Positions 1 to 11,327 of a stretch of DNA of 64,000 nucleotides are shown here, in pieces (position 1 is the stretch's first letter; every line of letters starts with the position of its first letter). This stretch comes from Verticillium longisporum (lineage: Eukaryota > Ascomycota > Sordariomycetes > Glomerellales > Plectosphaerellaceae), in the NCBI GenBank assembly GCA_019188255.1, contig JAETXT010000003.1, forward strand, positions 3,038,001-3,102,000, in the 5' to 3' direction. The notes under the pieces are model-generated. The model made no database searches, was not told the DNA's origin, and saw only the letters and a program-made list of their open reading frames with translations. Position numbers and translations under genes: made by a program.

Positions 1-768
1 CACATGTTTGCCATCCGCATCGACCCGGCCATTGACTCGTACGCCGACGGCCAGTCGCGCGTCGTCGTCGAGGAGAGCGTGCCTGCGAAGCAGGACCCGG
101 CGACGAACCCGTTTGGCAACTACTACGAGGTTCGGAAGAAGACGGTGGAGCGGGCGTGCTGGGTCGATGCCGAACCGAAGCTGAACCGCGTCATTCGCCT
201 GGAGAACGCCACGAAGAAGAATGACGTGTCCGGCCGCAACGTCGGGTACAAGCTGACAGCCCCGGCGACGCAGCTCCTGCTCGCCGACGAGGAGAGCCGG
301 CAGGCGCGCCGAGCCAGGTTCGCGCAGCACCACGCGTGGGTTACCGGGTACCGAGAGGGCGAGCTCTGGGCGGCGGGCGAGTTTACGAATCAGAGCCTGG
401 AGGAGACGGGCGGCGTGTACGACATGGTCAAGCGAGACGACTGGTTCTCGGGCGATGCAGACAGGCATGGGGCCAATGGAGATGCCGCTAGCGATGGTGA
501 TGTCAAGGGCAGACTCAGTTCGCCGGTTCTGTGGGCTGTTTTCGGGCTGACGCACAATCCTCGCGTCGAGGACTGGCCTGTCATGTAAGTGAAGCCTGGT
601 TGACCGCGAAAGAGAAGGCAGGCTAACAAGAGACGCAGGCCTGTCGAGATTCACCACCTGAACCTTCGACCGGCCGACTTCTTCACATCCAACCCAGCGC
701 TTGACGTCCCGACGACGAGAAACCAGACGTCCGTCACTGTTGCCTGTTGCAGCAGTGACGGCGAATAG
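1..768 (+). CDS. Copper amine oxidase, C-terminal part (cut by window start)
   Basis: This is the 3' end of a topaquinone/copper-dependent primary amine oxidase, which oxidises primary amines to aldehydes with release of ammonia and H2O2. Exons are 1-584 and 639-768. The intron at 585-638 starts GTAAGT and ends CGCAG, and splicing joins WPVM to PVEIHHLNLRP in frame. The first residue, His in HMFAIRIDP, fits the second His of the family's HxH copper pair. The His in FGLTHNPRVEDWPVM fits the third copper ligand. The topaquinone Tyr lies upstream of the window. The ending, with CCSSDGE before the stop, is typical for fungal members without a long tail. The amine oxidase family call is secure; substrate and cell location cannot be judged from this part. 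Confidence 0.93.
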
Positions 769-1052
769 TCAGGAATTTGCATTCTAGGTCGGCAGTCGAG
801 GATCAGAGGGTGCAAGGCGAGGCTGTGGTTTATTTGCAGGGGGTTGGACCGGATATTGATGCCAGGGCAGCGGGTGCGCATGTGAACGGGACGAGCTAGA
901 GTCATGCTTGCGATGCAACGCAACTCAAGAACACACCCCTAGCGAATTTGATCCCGTCTCCCAACAGTGTGTAGGAAAGGGGTAGGCGTCGGTCATGTTC
1001 AGCGCGGTGGCACGTGTGTGGTGATCCTTTGGTTCTTGAACGTCGACCATTT

Positions 1053-2032
1053 CTAGTGATCGATCTTGAGGGAAAAGTCTACATAACCCACGCCCTGGTG
1101 AATGGAACTTGTCGAGATGATGTCGACGTCTATATTCGTCAGCGGGCCTGCAAATAGAGACCAAAACGCAGGGTGCGCGGGATGATGAGGGGCGAAGGCA
1201 AGAGAACATACCCGGACACACATACTGGGCGGCATTCGCAATCGTCAACCCGCCCGAGACCTCGAGCAAAAAGTGCTTCTTGCCAGCCCACTTCTCCTTC
1301 AGACTCCTCGACGCCACCCTGACGCCCTCGCCGGTAAAGTTGTCCAGCATGACGACGTCGGCGCCCGCCTCGATCGCCTCGTCGGCTTCGGCCTCGCTCT
1401 GGACCTCGACCTCAATCTTGAGCGCAAAGCCGGCGACGCTCTTGGCGGCGCGCACGGCGTCGGTGATGCTGCCGCGGCTCCAGACGTGGTTGTCCTTGAG
1501 CATGACCATGGCGGAGATCGACGCGGTGGGCGTCGGCGCCGCCGACGAGCATGGCGTACTTTTCGACGAGACGGAAGCCGGGCGTCGTCTTGCGCGTGCC
1601 GGCGAGGATGCCCGTGTAGCCGGCGGCGCGAACGGCGGCGACCGTGTTATGTGCCGACGTGGCGATGCCGGCGGCGCGCGCGAGCGTGTTGAGGGCGACG
1701 CGCTCAGCGAGGAGGACGCCGCGCGCGGGGCCGGCGACTGAGGCGACGGCGAGCGGGGCGCCTGGCTGGGGGGCGAGGAGCGTGCCTTCGGGGACGTGCC
1801 AGGTGATTGTGCAGCCGCACTGGCGGAACGTCTCTGTGGCGAAGGGTACGCCGGCGAGGACGCCAGGGGATTTGGCCCAGAGAGTCGCGGTGCGGGGCGC
1901 CTCGCCGACGACGAAGCCGCCGTAGTCGAAGGAGGGCGTGTCTTCGGCGAGCCAGGCTGTCACTTGGGTCGTCCAGCTCGGGGGCAGGAGGTGGGCGTAA
2001 GAGGAGGGCGGGTGTTCTAGTTCGGTCGCCAT
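1053..2032 (-). CDS. BNA6: Nicotinate-nucleotide pyrophosphorylase (quinolinate phosphoribosyltransferase), with one frame break
   Basis: The enzyme joins quinolinate and PRPP to give nicotinate mononucleotide and CO2 in de novo NAD synthesis. Exons are 2032-1212 and 1147-1053, with a GTATGT...GCAG intron. The start is [12 protein letters not shown], in a good ATGG context. Family landmarks are [69 protein letters not shown] and the C-terminal [18 protein letters not shown]. The frame breaks near 1513-1517, between HRVDL and AMVMLKDNH. Family members read DL-S-x-M here, so two bases (TC in a CTCTCC context) are probably missing, giving about 305 residues. All catalytic segments survive, so an assembly error is more likely than a dead gene. 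The gene is divergent from the EVE-domain gene across a shared 448-base upstream region. Confidence 0.9.
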
Positions 2033-2480
2033 GGTTTCGGATGCCGTTGTAGAGACGTTGCTTGAGGTGAGGTTCGAGGATGTGCGAGAGCGAGTTTGCC
2101 AGTCGCAGGATGACCAACGTACCACTGACTGAAGTAGGTAGTGGTGGTAGGCAGAGCAGATGATAGAGACGGAGTCAGAGGGAGAGGACGGGCAAGTAGT
2201 CGAAGCATCACCAGCTTTGCCCCCGCCATTCCGAGGCAAGCCGACGTCGGGAACCGCGGGGTCTGGCGTTAGCGTGCTGAGGCACCGCTGACAGCTGGAG
2301 ACACCGTTGACAGCTGAAGAGGGAGCCGATTGCGCCCGAGGGTTTTGCCAGCTGTGACCACCTGCGCTTCTATGACGCGACATGAGTTCGTCTCGACGCG
2401 CTTGCCCAGCATTCATCAGGGCTTCGTCTCATCAAGGCTCCAGCTTCACCAGCTACAATCAATCATCAATTGCGTCAATC
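2033..2480. promoter_or_regulatory. Shared upstream region of two divergent genes
   Basis: These 448 bases lie between the starts of the quinolinate phosphoribosyltransferase gene (minus strand) and the EVE-domain gene (plus strand), so they must hold both promoters and 5' leaders. No clear TATA box was seen. An in-frame ATG at 2382 could lengthen the EVE-domain protein by 33 residues. Confidence 0.5.
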
Positions 2481-3638
2481 ATGGTGAGGCTCACTCGAAG
2501 TCAGGCCGCTGCTGGGCAGAATCCATCAAAGTCCGTCCCGGCCGCACCACCGCCAAAGACCCGGAAGCGACAGAGCGACGCGTCTGATGAGGACTCGCCG
2601 CCTGCCAAGCGTCAAGCAGCAGCTTCGAAGCCCAGCACAAAAGCCACAAAGCCGAAGCCTGCACCAAAGATCAAAGCGAAACCAGAGCCCAAGGCTGAAC
2701 CAGAAAGCACTTCTCCGGAACCCAAAGCTGCCCGTTCTGCCAAGCCCGCCAAGGTTGGTCTTCTTCCATGCAGTCAACAGAACGCCAGGTGCTGTTGGCC
2801 AGATGAAGCTGTAATTGACCTCGTCTGCAGAAATCCGGAGCTGCGTCCAAGAAGACGGCACCGCCGCGAAAGTCCATCGACGAGCTCAAGGCGCTACGCG
2901 ATGCCTACGATGACGTCCCTGATGTCAACCCCGAACGGCCGGCTCGCGACCCACCTGATGCGCCCATGTTTTGGCTCATGAAATCCGAGCCCGACGTTCG
3001 CATCGAGGACGGTTATGAGATCAAGTTTTCAATCGATGACCTTGGCGAAAGAAAGATTCCCGAAGGATGGGATGGTGAGTTTCAGCTGGGTCGTCTGCTG
3101 TTTTGTCTGCACTCCGCGTTGCAATGGCTGATTCCCCCAAGGCATTCGCAACTACGTTGCCAGAAACAATCTGCGGCAGATGAAAAAGGGCGACAAGGCC
3201 TTCTTCTACCACTCAAATTGTAAAGAACCAGGCGTTGTTGGCCTCATGACCATCATGAAGGAATACTCGCCAGACTGTACGTCGCCTCTCACTGCTTCCT
3301 GCTCTTCAGAATGACTCACCATTCTAGGGAACGCTTGCATCAACGACAATCCCTACTACGATGCCTCGGCCCCTCACGACGGCAGCAAATGGAGCCTCGT
3401 TCATGTGAAGATTGAACACAAGTTCCCCGCCATTGTGCCCTTGCGCTTGATCAAGGAACTCCCTGGTGACAGCCCACTGAAAGACATGCAGCTTCTCAAA
3501 CAGTCGCGGCTGAGCGTCAATAAAGTCACACAGACAGAATTCAATGAGGTCATCCGAATCGCCAAGAGTCTCACGACGGACAAGGATTGGGAGCGAACCG
3601 TGGCCGAGACGAAAAAGCTCGTCAACTACTTGGCTTGA
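2481..3638 (+). CDS. EVE-domain protein (thymocyte nuclear protein 1-like)
   Basis: Four exons: 2481-2753, 2831-3074, 3142-3276 and 3328-3638 (320 residues). The first ~120 residues are a basic, Lys/Pro/Ala-rich disordered tail. After it comes a complete EVE domain: FWLMKSEPDVRIEDG, FSIDDL, WDGIRNYVARNNLRQMKKGD, AFFYHSN, EPGVVGLMTIMKE, then DASAPHDGSKWSLVHVKIEHKF split over the last introns. EVE folds are PUA-like and bind modified bases in nucleic acid; eukaryotic THYN1-type proteins are nuclear. All introns start GTNNGT or GTTGGT and end AG, and every junction keeps frame. The start at 2481 has the ATGG context; an upstream in-frame ATG at 2382 is possible. Its exact ligand in fungi is unknown. 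Confidence 0.93.
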
Positions 3639-3809
3639 GCGCAATACTAATCAAGAATACCATATCTTGCGTCAAGCGAATTCCATCTCATTTCTACATA
3701 AGTAATACACTGTCATGCCCCAATTCTCCAATCTCGATCCATCCCCCATGTCCCATCATCCCCTCTCATTCCAGTTGCTCAACACCTCTGCAGCTTTCTT
3801 CATCATGTC

Positions 3810-4311
3810 TCACATGGCAGGGGCGGGAGGCGCAGCAGCGGCCTCTCCCTCAGGCTCTCCCTGGCCGACAACAGGCTCAGCAGCCTCGGCGGGGGCCTCG
3901 CCCTCAGGCACAGCGGGGGCCTCTCCCTCGAGGGTCAGCGACTGGTACTGCTGGATCGTCTCGTCGGCGACGCCTGAGATGACGAGGATGCCGTCGCCGA
4001 TTGGGTGCAGCTTGCCGTGCTCCTCGGTCCGTCCAAAGGTCTTGCGGCCGTCTGCCTCGCGCGCGTGCTCCTCCTCAATGTCGGCGACGCACTCCTCCGA
4101 AATGCCGTGCACGACGATGAGGTTGTGCGTCTCGTCGATCGTGAGCTCCGTGTCGGGCGCGATGTAGCGCTCGCAGGCCGCGTTGAAGGTCAGCCAGCAG
4201 GGCGCGGGGGATGACGCCGCCCGCGACGTCGGGGTCGGAGATTGGCGTGCAGCGCTTGATGAGGCCGGCTGAGACCAGGGGCAGGAGGGCGGACAGGGCG
4301 AGGGCGTACAT
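3810..4311 (-). CDS. Small secreted cysteine-containing protein with acidic Pro/Glu/Ala tail, one frame break
   Basis: I do not recognise a named family. The start MYALALSALLPLVSA is a signal peptide, and GLIKR just after it offers a Kex2-type Lys-Arg cleavage site directly before the first cysteine (CTPIS). The mature part has four cysteines (CTPIS, PCWLT, ACERY, EECVAD). It is followed by an acidic tail built from repeats like EGEAPA and ending APPAPAM. The frame is broken at the G5 run 4206-4210 (C5 on the coding strand): removing one C, or adding two, gives VIP(P)APCWLTFNAACERY and a protein of about 166-167 residues. A TATATA box lies ~155 bases upstream. The features fit a small secreted protein, possibly effector-like, but that role is inference. 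Confidence 0.7.
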
Positions 4312-4465
4312 GGTTGCGGTGGTGTATTTTTGGACTGGTTGTATTGTTCGTTTGTGAAGGACGGAAGAAGAGGTTTCTTGTACAAACTGATGGTTGCTGT
4401 GAGTTTGTGGCTGAGACTGAGGTTTGTGGTTGTTCACACCCTCCAGAGATAGCGTGAAGAAACCC

Positions 4466-4472
4466 ATATATA
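4466..4472 (-). promoter_or_regulatory. TATA box of the small secreted protein gene
   Basis: ATATATA sits about 155 bases upstream of the ATG at 4311, a usual place for a fungal core promoter with a short leader. Confidence 0.45.
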
Positions 4473-6290
4473 CCCCATGGGGACTACACATCTTGGCGAT
4501 CGCGATCCCGACCGCCGGGTCGCGCAGGAATGGGAGTTGCGTCAGGCTGACGACCCGAGCTTGCGCGGTCGAGACAGGATGGCGAAATCCTCTGACGGCG
4601 ATAATGTTTGGGTCTTGCCAAGCTGATGATGCACTGGGGTGTGGGATTGCAGCTGCTCGGCACCATGTCCTGCCTGTAGCGTAGAAGACCTTGCGTATGG
4701 CGGATGTTGCAGCGGAGCTCCAACCATATCGATGGCTTCGTCGTTGGGATACTCGTAAGCACTCATCTGCTTTTGATCGTTTCAATCAACGAAATTCTGA
4801 TCACCCAGGATTCTTGTTCTGTGTCATTCGGATGCTGGTACTCATGCAATAGTGCTTCGTCTTTAGTACACTAATTGGAGAGATATATCAGTGTTCCAGC
4901 GCTGAGGCCTAGGGACGGGCCAACGTGAGACTGCTCGATTCCGTGGCTCCGGCGAGACCCGATCTGCCTGGGATATGTAATGACGTTGTATGTCTTTCAA
5001 AACGTTCTTCGACTCCCTAGAGGTGTGCTTCTCGAAGCTTTACAATGCCCGAGAGATGGCTATTCTTTAGCAGAAGGAAGAGAATACCGTATAAACGCTT
5101 AGTTAGTTACATGCATCAGGCGGAGCTGTTGCAGAAGGGCACGAATGACATCAGGCTTTCATGTAAAATCAGAGTCAATAGTGTATAAATCACAGCAAAG
5201 AGGTTTTCGGTTGTTGGAGTATTTCGGTACTTACACGAAGCATAGGACTGTATCCATAACCGCATGATACGGCACACGCTCCATAGCCACAGAACCTTAT
5301 ATGACCCGATTTGCTAGTGCCTGCGTAAACTACTGTACAAACAAGCCTTGCATTAGAGCGATTTGAAGACCTAGCCACACTAATTTCTTATATGGCAGGA
5401 CGCACTGACACTCTCTCCCAGTAAAATACACAGCCCGAAAACTCAGTTTGGATACGAGTACTGACGTATCATACCGAATACGGCCTTGTCCCATCCGAGG
5501 TAGAGAGAGGTATGGTTCCTCCTTGAACCACTTCTATGCCGAAATCCCGGCAAGTCACCCAGTAAGCGTTCACAATAGCAAACACGATGTCGGCGGATAG
5601 ATGTAATCAGGCAGGCTCTATCTCTATACTTTCAACTAGCTTATCACGCAGGCTTTTGGTCACTCTATGGCAGAAATTAGACGCAGTAATGACGAGCAGA
5701 CCGTGCGACGCGCCCTTCGTCTGCCTGGCTTGGGCATTTATGCAGTCTACACATGAGGCATCGTACGATCCGGATTGACGGTTCACGTTATAATAGTCAT
5801 AATAGCGTCTATTAGCTGAGTATGACTCTTAGCCCGTACTTTAAGGTTTGTCAAAAATACTCGCTCAGGCAATTGATGTCCCAGTAATGTGCCGTGTTGC
5901 CAAGCGACGCGCGTCCACCCAAGAATCTCGGGCCGATGCAACGACTTACATCAAAGTGTTGACCAAAGTTCAGCCGCAACGTGGAGATGCCATGATAACC
6001 AAGCCTTAGCATAAGTCTTGTCTCACTGAAAATTCTGACTGCTTCGCGGCGCCAACAATGCCTTGTTATAACAACTTGTCCAGCTCTCCCTTCAGATCGT
6101 CGTTCCATCGAAATAGCACACTCAGACGCAGCTGCGATTGAGCGGAAGAAATCCATTGATACTCTCATACTGACTTGAACGACCGCTACACTGGCGCTAC
6201 GCGACCACGCCACGTTTGGGAATCAACTGGCTGCCGGAACCCTGCAGCCGACCCGTTACCGCCCTCCTTGAGATCGCGTACTTGATTTCG
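4473..6290. other. Intergenic region, no gene found
   Basis: About 1.8 kb, somewhat A/T-richer than the flanking genes, with stop codons in all frames and only short unconvincing reading frames. No tRNA, repeat or transposon end was recognised. The right end must hold the promoter of the P-type ATPase. Confidence 0.5.
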
Positions 6291-9200
6291 ATGAACAAGC
6301 TCAACCGAACCAAAGTGCGAATGGGCGATCACAGCCACAATGTTCGACAATATGACACGGCAAATTCGAAGCATGGTGGGGCAGAAACAAGGTTCGTTCA
6401 CCAAGCGAGTTATCATGCATCTAGTTCATTGCTGACCAGGGTAGGATCGAAAACCTGGGATAAAGGATCACCTACAACGTGCGATAATTCTGCGGAGTCA
6501 AGAATCAGACAGTACGCGGAGATGGATGAGATCCAGCTGCTGGCTGAATTTCACTCTGTTCGCCACGGCCTGACGACCACGGAAGCTGCCTACCGCCGCA
6601 AAATACACGGCCTCAACATTGTCTCGTCCAAGAAGCCGCCGTCATGGTGGCTGCTGCTGCTTCTGGTGCTGCCGAACCCCTTCAATCTGCTCCTCACGTT
6701 CATTGCAATCATCAGTGTTGCTTCCCCGGGACGCAGCTGGGTACATATTACAATTACCAATGCTAGGAGATATAAGCTAATCCTAAACCAGGACACGTTT
6801 GCCGTGCTCATGGCAATGGTAGTTATATCATCTGCCGTCCGATTCTGGCAAGAATATCGCAGCATCATGTCCGTCGCCAAGCTCCAGAGCTCCGTCACAG
6901 CCGATGTAAAAGTACGCCGCAAGCCTTCGATCGCCGGAGTGTCGCCAGGTGTACCGACGGATGTGCATATTCATGAGAAGAACATCATCCCAGGAGACAT
7001 TGTTGTTCTTTCCCCTGGGGACACCATAGCCGCCGACTGCATTCTTCTGGAAACCAACTACCTTCTCATCAGTCAATCGAGCCTCACCGGCGAAAGCATG
7101 CCAATTACCAAGGTGCCGGCCACCTTTAAAGGCGACGAAAAGATCCGCGACATCAGCCTCTTTGATCTGACAAATGTGGCTTTCATGGGATCCAGCGTCG
7201 TGTCTGGAAACGGCATTGCTGTGGTTATTGGGACTGGTAATGGTGAGTGGCCGACAATGCTCGTGGACTCGATAGCAAAGCTCATCGCCCGTTCTTGCAG
7301 ACACTTTCATCGCATCCACCCTGAAGCAGTTGGCGAAGAGGCGCGATCTCAATGCTTTCCAACGAGGGATTAGGAACGTTTCCTACATGTTGATTGCGTT
7401 CATGCTTGTCATGGTCCCTATCGTATGTCATGTCTTTCTCCCTCCAGCATAGCAGTCCGCTAAGTACATCGATAGGTTCTCGCGATATCTGGTAAAGTGA
7501 CCGGAGACTGGGGTCAGGCTGCGCTCTTCAGTATCAGCGTCGCAGTTGGTCTGGTTCCGGAGATGCTTCCGGCCATCGTCAACACTAACCTCGCCCGCGG
7601 AGCACATATTCTGTCCAAGAAAAAGGCCATCGTCAAGCGCCTCGACGCCATCCAGAATCTGGGTGCAATGTCAATTCTTTGCAGTGATAAGGTCAGTCAC
7701 TTCATTTCTGTGGCCAATCATCTCGCTGATGCAGGAGTAGACTGGCACTCTCACCAAAGATGAGGTTGTGATGCGCCACAATGTTGACTGCGCAGGGCTT
7801 GACCATCGGGGCGCGCTCCAGCTCGGCTACATCAACGCATTCTCCCAGGGAAACCAGGGGAACAATATGGATTCCGCCATTATCAAGTATCGTGACGAGA
7901 CTGCCAAAGACGTCGATATACCCTTTTACGAAAAGGTGGCCGTCATTCCGTTCACATTTGAGCGTCGTCGCTCGGCGGCCATCGTCCGAGGTATTACCAA
8001 GGCGCAAATGCTGATCTGCAAGGGCGCCTTCGAAGAAGTCCTTGGACTTTGTATACGGGTCCGCCGTGGCATTAAGGACGAGTCCATCGACGCGGCCACT
8101 CGCTTATCCCTCACAGCCGAAGCCGGCCGACTTGCGGAATCTGGCTATCGTGTTCTCCTGGTTGCCACTCGGCAGATTCCGGACTTTGTCCACGATGATG
8201 AAGACTCGTTCGAGGATATCGAGTCGAACATGACCTTGGAGGGGATGTTGACGTTCCTGGACCCGGTTAAAGACGATGCTGCTGAGTCCGTGGCTCGCCT
8301 TCGGGCTTCGGGCGTCGAGGTCAAGATCCTGACAGGCGACAATCTCGGCGTAGCCGTCAATATCTGCCAAGCTATCAATCTCGTGGATATGGTAGATCAT
8401 GACGATATCCAGGCCATCACGGGCCCAGAGCTAGCTCGGCTCGAGGGCACGGATGAGTATGACGAGATGGTACTGAAATGCAAAGTCTTCGCCAAACTCA
8501 CGCCGATGCAAAAGGCGCAGATTATCAACCGATTGAAGGCTGCCGGGAACTGCGTCGGTATGCTCGGTGATGGTGTCAACGATTGCATTGCTCTTCGAGC
8601 TGCTGATGTTGGAATTTCGGTCGATTCCGGTACTCGAGCTGCAAAGGATTCTGCCGATGGTGAGCATTCATGAGCACGATATGTCGTCATTTGCTAATCG
8701 CAACAAGTTATATTGACCGAAAAGGGCCTGGACATCATTGCAGACGGTGTCAGAGTTGGGCGTGTCACGCAAGGGAACTCGATCAAGTATATCAAGGTGG
8801 GTTTCCTGTTGCTCACGAATGGCGAAAGTGGCTAACAGATGTACAGATGGTGGCATCCTCCAATTTTGGAAATGTCTTCAGTATCTTGATTGCCAGTTCA
8901 TGGCTGCCATTTACACCAGTCAGTCAAGGAGGACATTTGACTTGTGCAGTGGACTGACCTTTCATTCCAGATGAGCAGTTTGCAACTGTTGGTTCAGAAC
9001 CTTCTGTACGATGTCAGCCAAGTTGCGATTCCATGGGACCGAATGGATGAAGAATATTTGGAGCAGCCCAAGCAGTGGGCGTCCCTGGGTTCGTCAGCAC
9101 GTTGGGTGTTGGGTGAGGTCGATTTACTGACAGTCACAGATCTCCTGCGATTCATCATTGTTCTCGGCCCAACAAGCTCTACCATCGACATGTGCACCTT

Positions 9201-9609
9201 TTGCATTGGTTGGTTCTATTATGGCATCCAGTCTGCAGACGACGCGTCAGCGGTTTCTCTGTTCCAAACACATTGGTTTCTACAAGGGTGAGTACATGTG
9301 GTGGCTGTGGCAAGAACCGTCTAACCCACTTGCAGTCTCCTGACCCAGACACTCATCGTACATCTTTTGCGTACGGCTAAAATTCCTGTGTTCCAAAGCA
9401 GGGCTGCTCCAATTCTGGTGTTCGCGACCTGCAGCATCATGTTGATCGGCTTTGTTGTGCCATACATTCCACCTTTCTGGCCGATCTTGCACATGGTCCG
9501 CCCTGCAGACACCTTCGTCGGCATCCTGGCTGCCGAGCTCGTTGCGTACTGCATCATCGTGCAGTTCGTCAAGATGGCCTACATCCGAGTCTTCAAGTCC
9601 TGGCTTTAG
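6291..9609 (+). CDS. P-type ATPase of the magnesium-translocating (IIIB, MgtA-like) type
   Basis: Membrane ATPase predicted to import Mg2+. Ten exons: 6291-6740, 6792-7242, 7301-7422, 7476-7691, 7741-8659, 8708-8796, 8847-8918, 8971-9088, 9140-9287 and 9336-9609; all junctions keep frame (952 residues). Two introns are 51 bases and in frame, so a simple reading would retain them. Landmarks in order: N-terminal [19 protein letters not shown], the A-domain SSLTGES, the fourth membrane helix motif [17 protein letters not shown], the phosphorylated Asp in DKTGTLT (split by an intron), ILTGDN, the hinge [27 protein letters not shown], and a C-terminal bundle of hydrophobic segments. VPEMLP and the SVDSGT stretch are the MgtA-type signature rather than Ca2+ or H+ pump types. 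The 5' end is uncertain: an in-frame ATG at 6216 would add 25 residues. Confidence 0.9.
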
Positions 9610-10245
9610 ATAGCGATATTAGCTAGTGACCTAGGTTGCAAGTATAATCGGAAGCCCCGGCACTTTGTACCTTGGTCTCTTATACAAGGGGGAGCACCCA
9701 GTACGCATCAGGGAATCCCCGACTGGAGCGTGCAGAGAATGAAGCTTGAGTGGTGGTATATTAGTTAGGCTTCAGTTCAGACTCATATCGCCCAAGATTC
9801 GAGAGTGTACGTTTTTACTGCACGATTCTGGGTTTGTTCGCTATTTAGATCACCTTGTTTAGGCGTCCACCCGAATGCTAAGCTCCGTTGGGTTGAACGC
9901 GTTGCAGATCCCCCGCGTAGCCCCTGAAGATAGGACGAATATCAGACCACCAACAAACAATCACCTACATAGAACCTTTCAGGAGTTGCATGTGACGCCC
10001 CATCTTAAATCTGGTCAGTCCCTGCTAGCACCTGGGCTCTCCGCCTGCATGGCTACATTTTCCCCTCGTTTCCCACTCCTCACCCAGAATGTGACGTCAA
10101 GCAGGGGTCCTGGCTATCCCACCAACACAAGAAGCTTCGGTTCAACGGAGAATGGTGAGCGCGAGACCTTTTCTTCCTCCTTCACATGTCCACCGTCGTT
10201 CCCCTTCCAGTATTCTTAGCATTCTGACCCTTCGACTCGTGCACC
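9610..10245. other. Intergenic region, no gene found
   Basis: 636 bases between the ATPase stop and the methyltransferase start, holding the 3' end of one and the promoter of the other. No clear element was recognised. Confidence 0.5.
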
Positions 10246-11327
10246 ATGGCCGACTCAACAAGCCAACAGCCCGACAGGTCAACGGCCACCCACACCCCAG
10301 CTACCGAGTTAGGCGCGGCTCAGCCGGGAGGGCAGCCGTCGCCCCCGCAGGATCCGCTCTCCCGCAGCAAGCGCCGATTGAGGTTGACCCTGACGAACTC
10401 AATTCCAACCTTGGCGATGAGGTCTCGAACGCCAGCACGTCTCTACGTTCCAGCGTCATGCACTACGAGTTTCGCCACGGCCGTCGGTACCACGCTTACC
10501 AGTCGGGACATTACAACTTTCCCAACGACGAGCAGGAGCAGGACAGGCTCGACATGGTGCACCACGTCTTCTTCCGCTTGATCAACGACAACCTGTTCCT
10601 GGCACCGATTGACCCGACAGGCTTGCGCATTCTCGACATTGGCACCGGCACGGGCATCTGGCCCATCCATCTCGGCGACCTCTACCCCGGCGCCGAGCTC
10701 ATTGTCGGCAACGACCTCAGTCCCATCCAGCCGGAATGGATCCCGCCCAACGTCAAGTTCAACGTCGACGACGTCGAGCTCGACTGGGTCGAGCCACAGC
10801 CTTACGACTACATTCATTGCCGGTACATGGCTGGCGCCATCAAGGACTGGCCCCGCCTCGTGCGGCAGATCTACCAGAACCTCAAACCGGGCGGCTGGGT
10901 CGAATTCCAGGAGTCGGCCAACACGCTCCTCTCCGAAGACGGTTCGCTCCAGCCCGACAACCCGATGCTCACCATGATGAACGGGCTCATGGAGGCGTGC
11001 GACAAGATCGGTCGGACCATGGACCCCGCGCCATCCATGAAGCAGTGGGCGCTCGACGTTGGGTTCGAAAACGTCCATCAGCAGAGCTTTAAGCTGCCGA
11101 TCGGCAGCTGGCCCAAGGATCCGCGACTGAAGGAGTGCGGCACGCTCATGGGCAACAACTTTGTCGAGGGCGTCGAGGGCTTCACGGCCGCGCTCTTCAG
11201 GGACGTGTTGGGGTGGCGGCAGGAGGAGGTGACGGTGTTGAACGCGGGCGTCAGGGCTGCTGCGAAGGATAAGACGGTGCACCCCTTGTTCAATGTGTTG
11301 GTCGTTACGGGCCAGAAGCCGCTGTGA
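10246..11327 (+). CDS. LaeA-like class I SAM-dependent methyltransferase, with one frame break
   Basis: Intronless gene. The SAM-binding core is complete: motif I ILDIGTGTGIWPIHLGDLYP, then the acidic NDLSPIQPEWIPPN (the typical LaeA/TAM-domain form), FNVDDVELDW, YDYIHCRYMAGAIKDWP and the motif LKPGGWVEFQE. Upstream is the usual disordered start (MADSTSQQPDRSTATHTP) and the lead-in YEFRHGRRYHAYQSGHYNFPND. The start at 10246 is in a different frame from the core. One extra C in the C5 run at 10342-10346 joins them exactly, giving 360 residues (...GGQPSPPAGSALPQQ...). Without that repair the core can be read from an ATG at 10152, which gives an implausible basic leader. These proteins are often annotated as TAM-domain methyltransferases or Velvet-related regulators, but the many paralogues in fungi have unknown substrates. 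Confidence 0.9.

Noticed and set aside
10152..10245. Upstream start for the methyltransferase
   Set aside because: It is in frame with the core only because of the C5 break. It gives a basic unrelated leader, while 10246 gives a normal family N-terminus.
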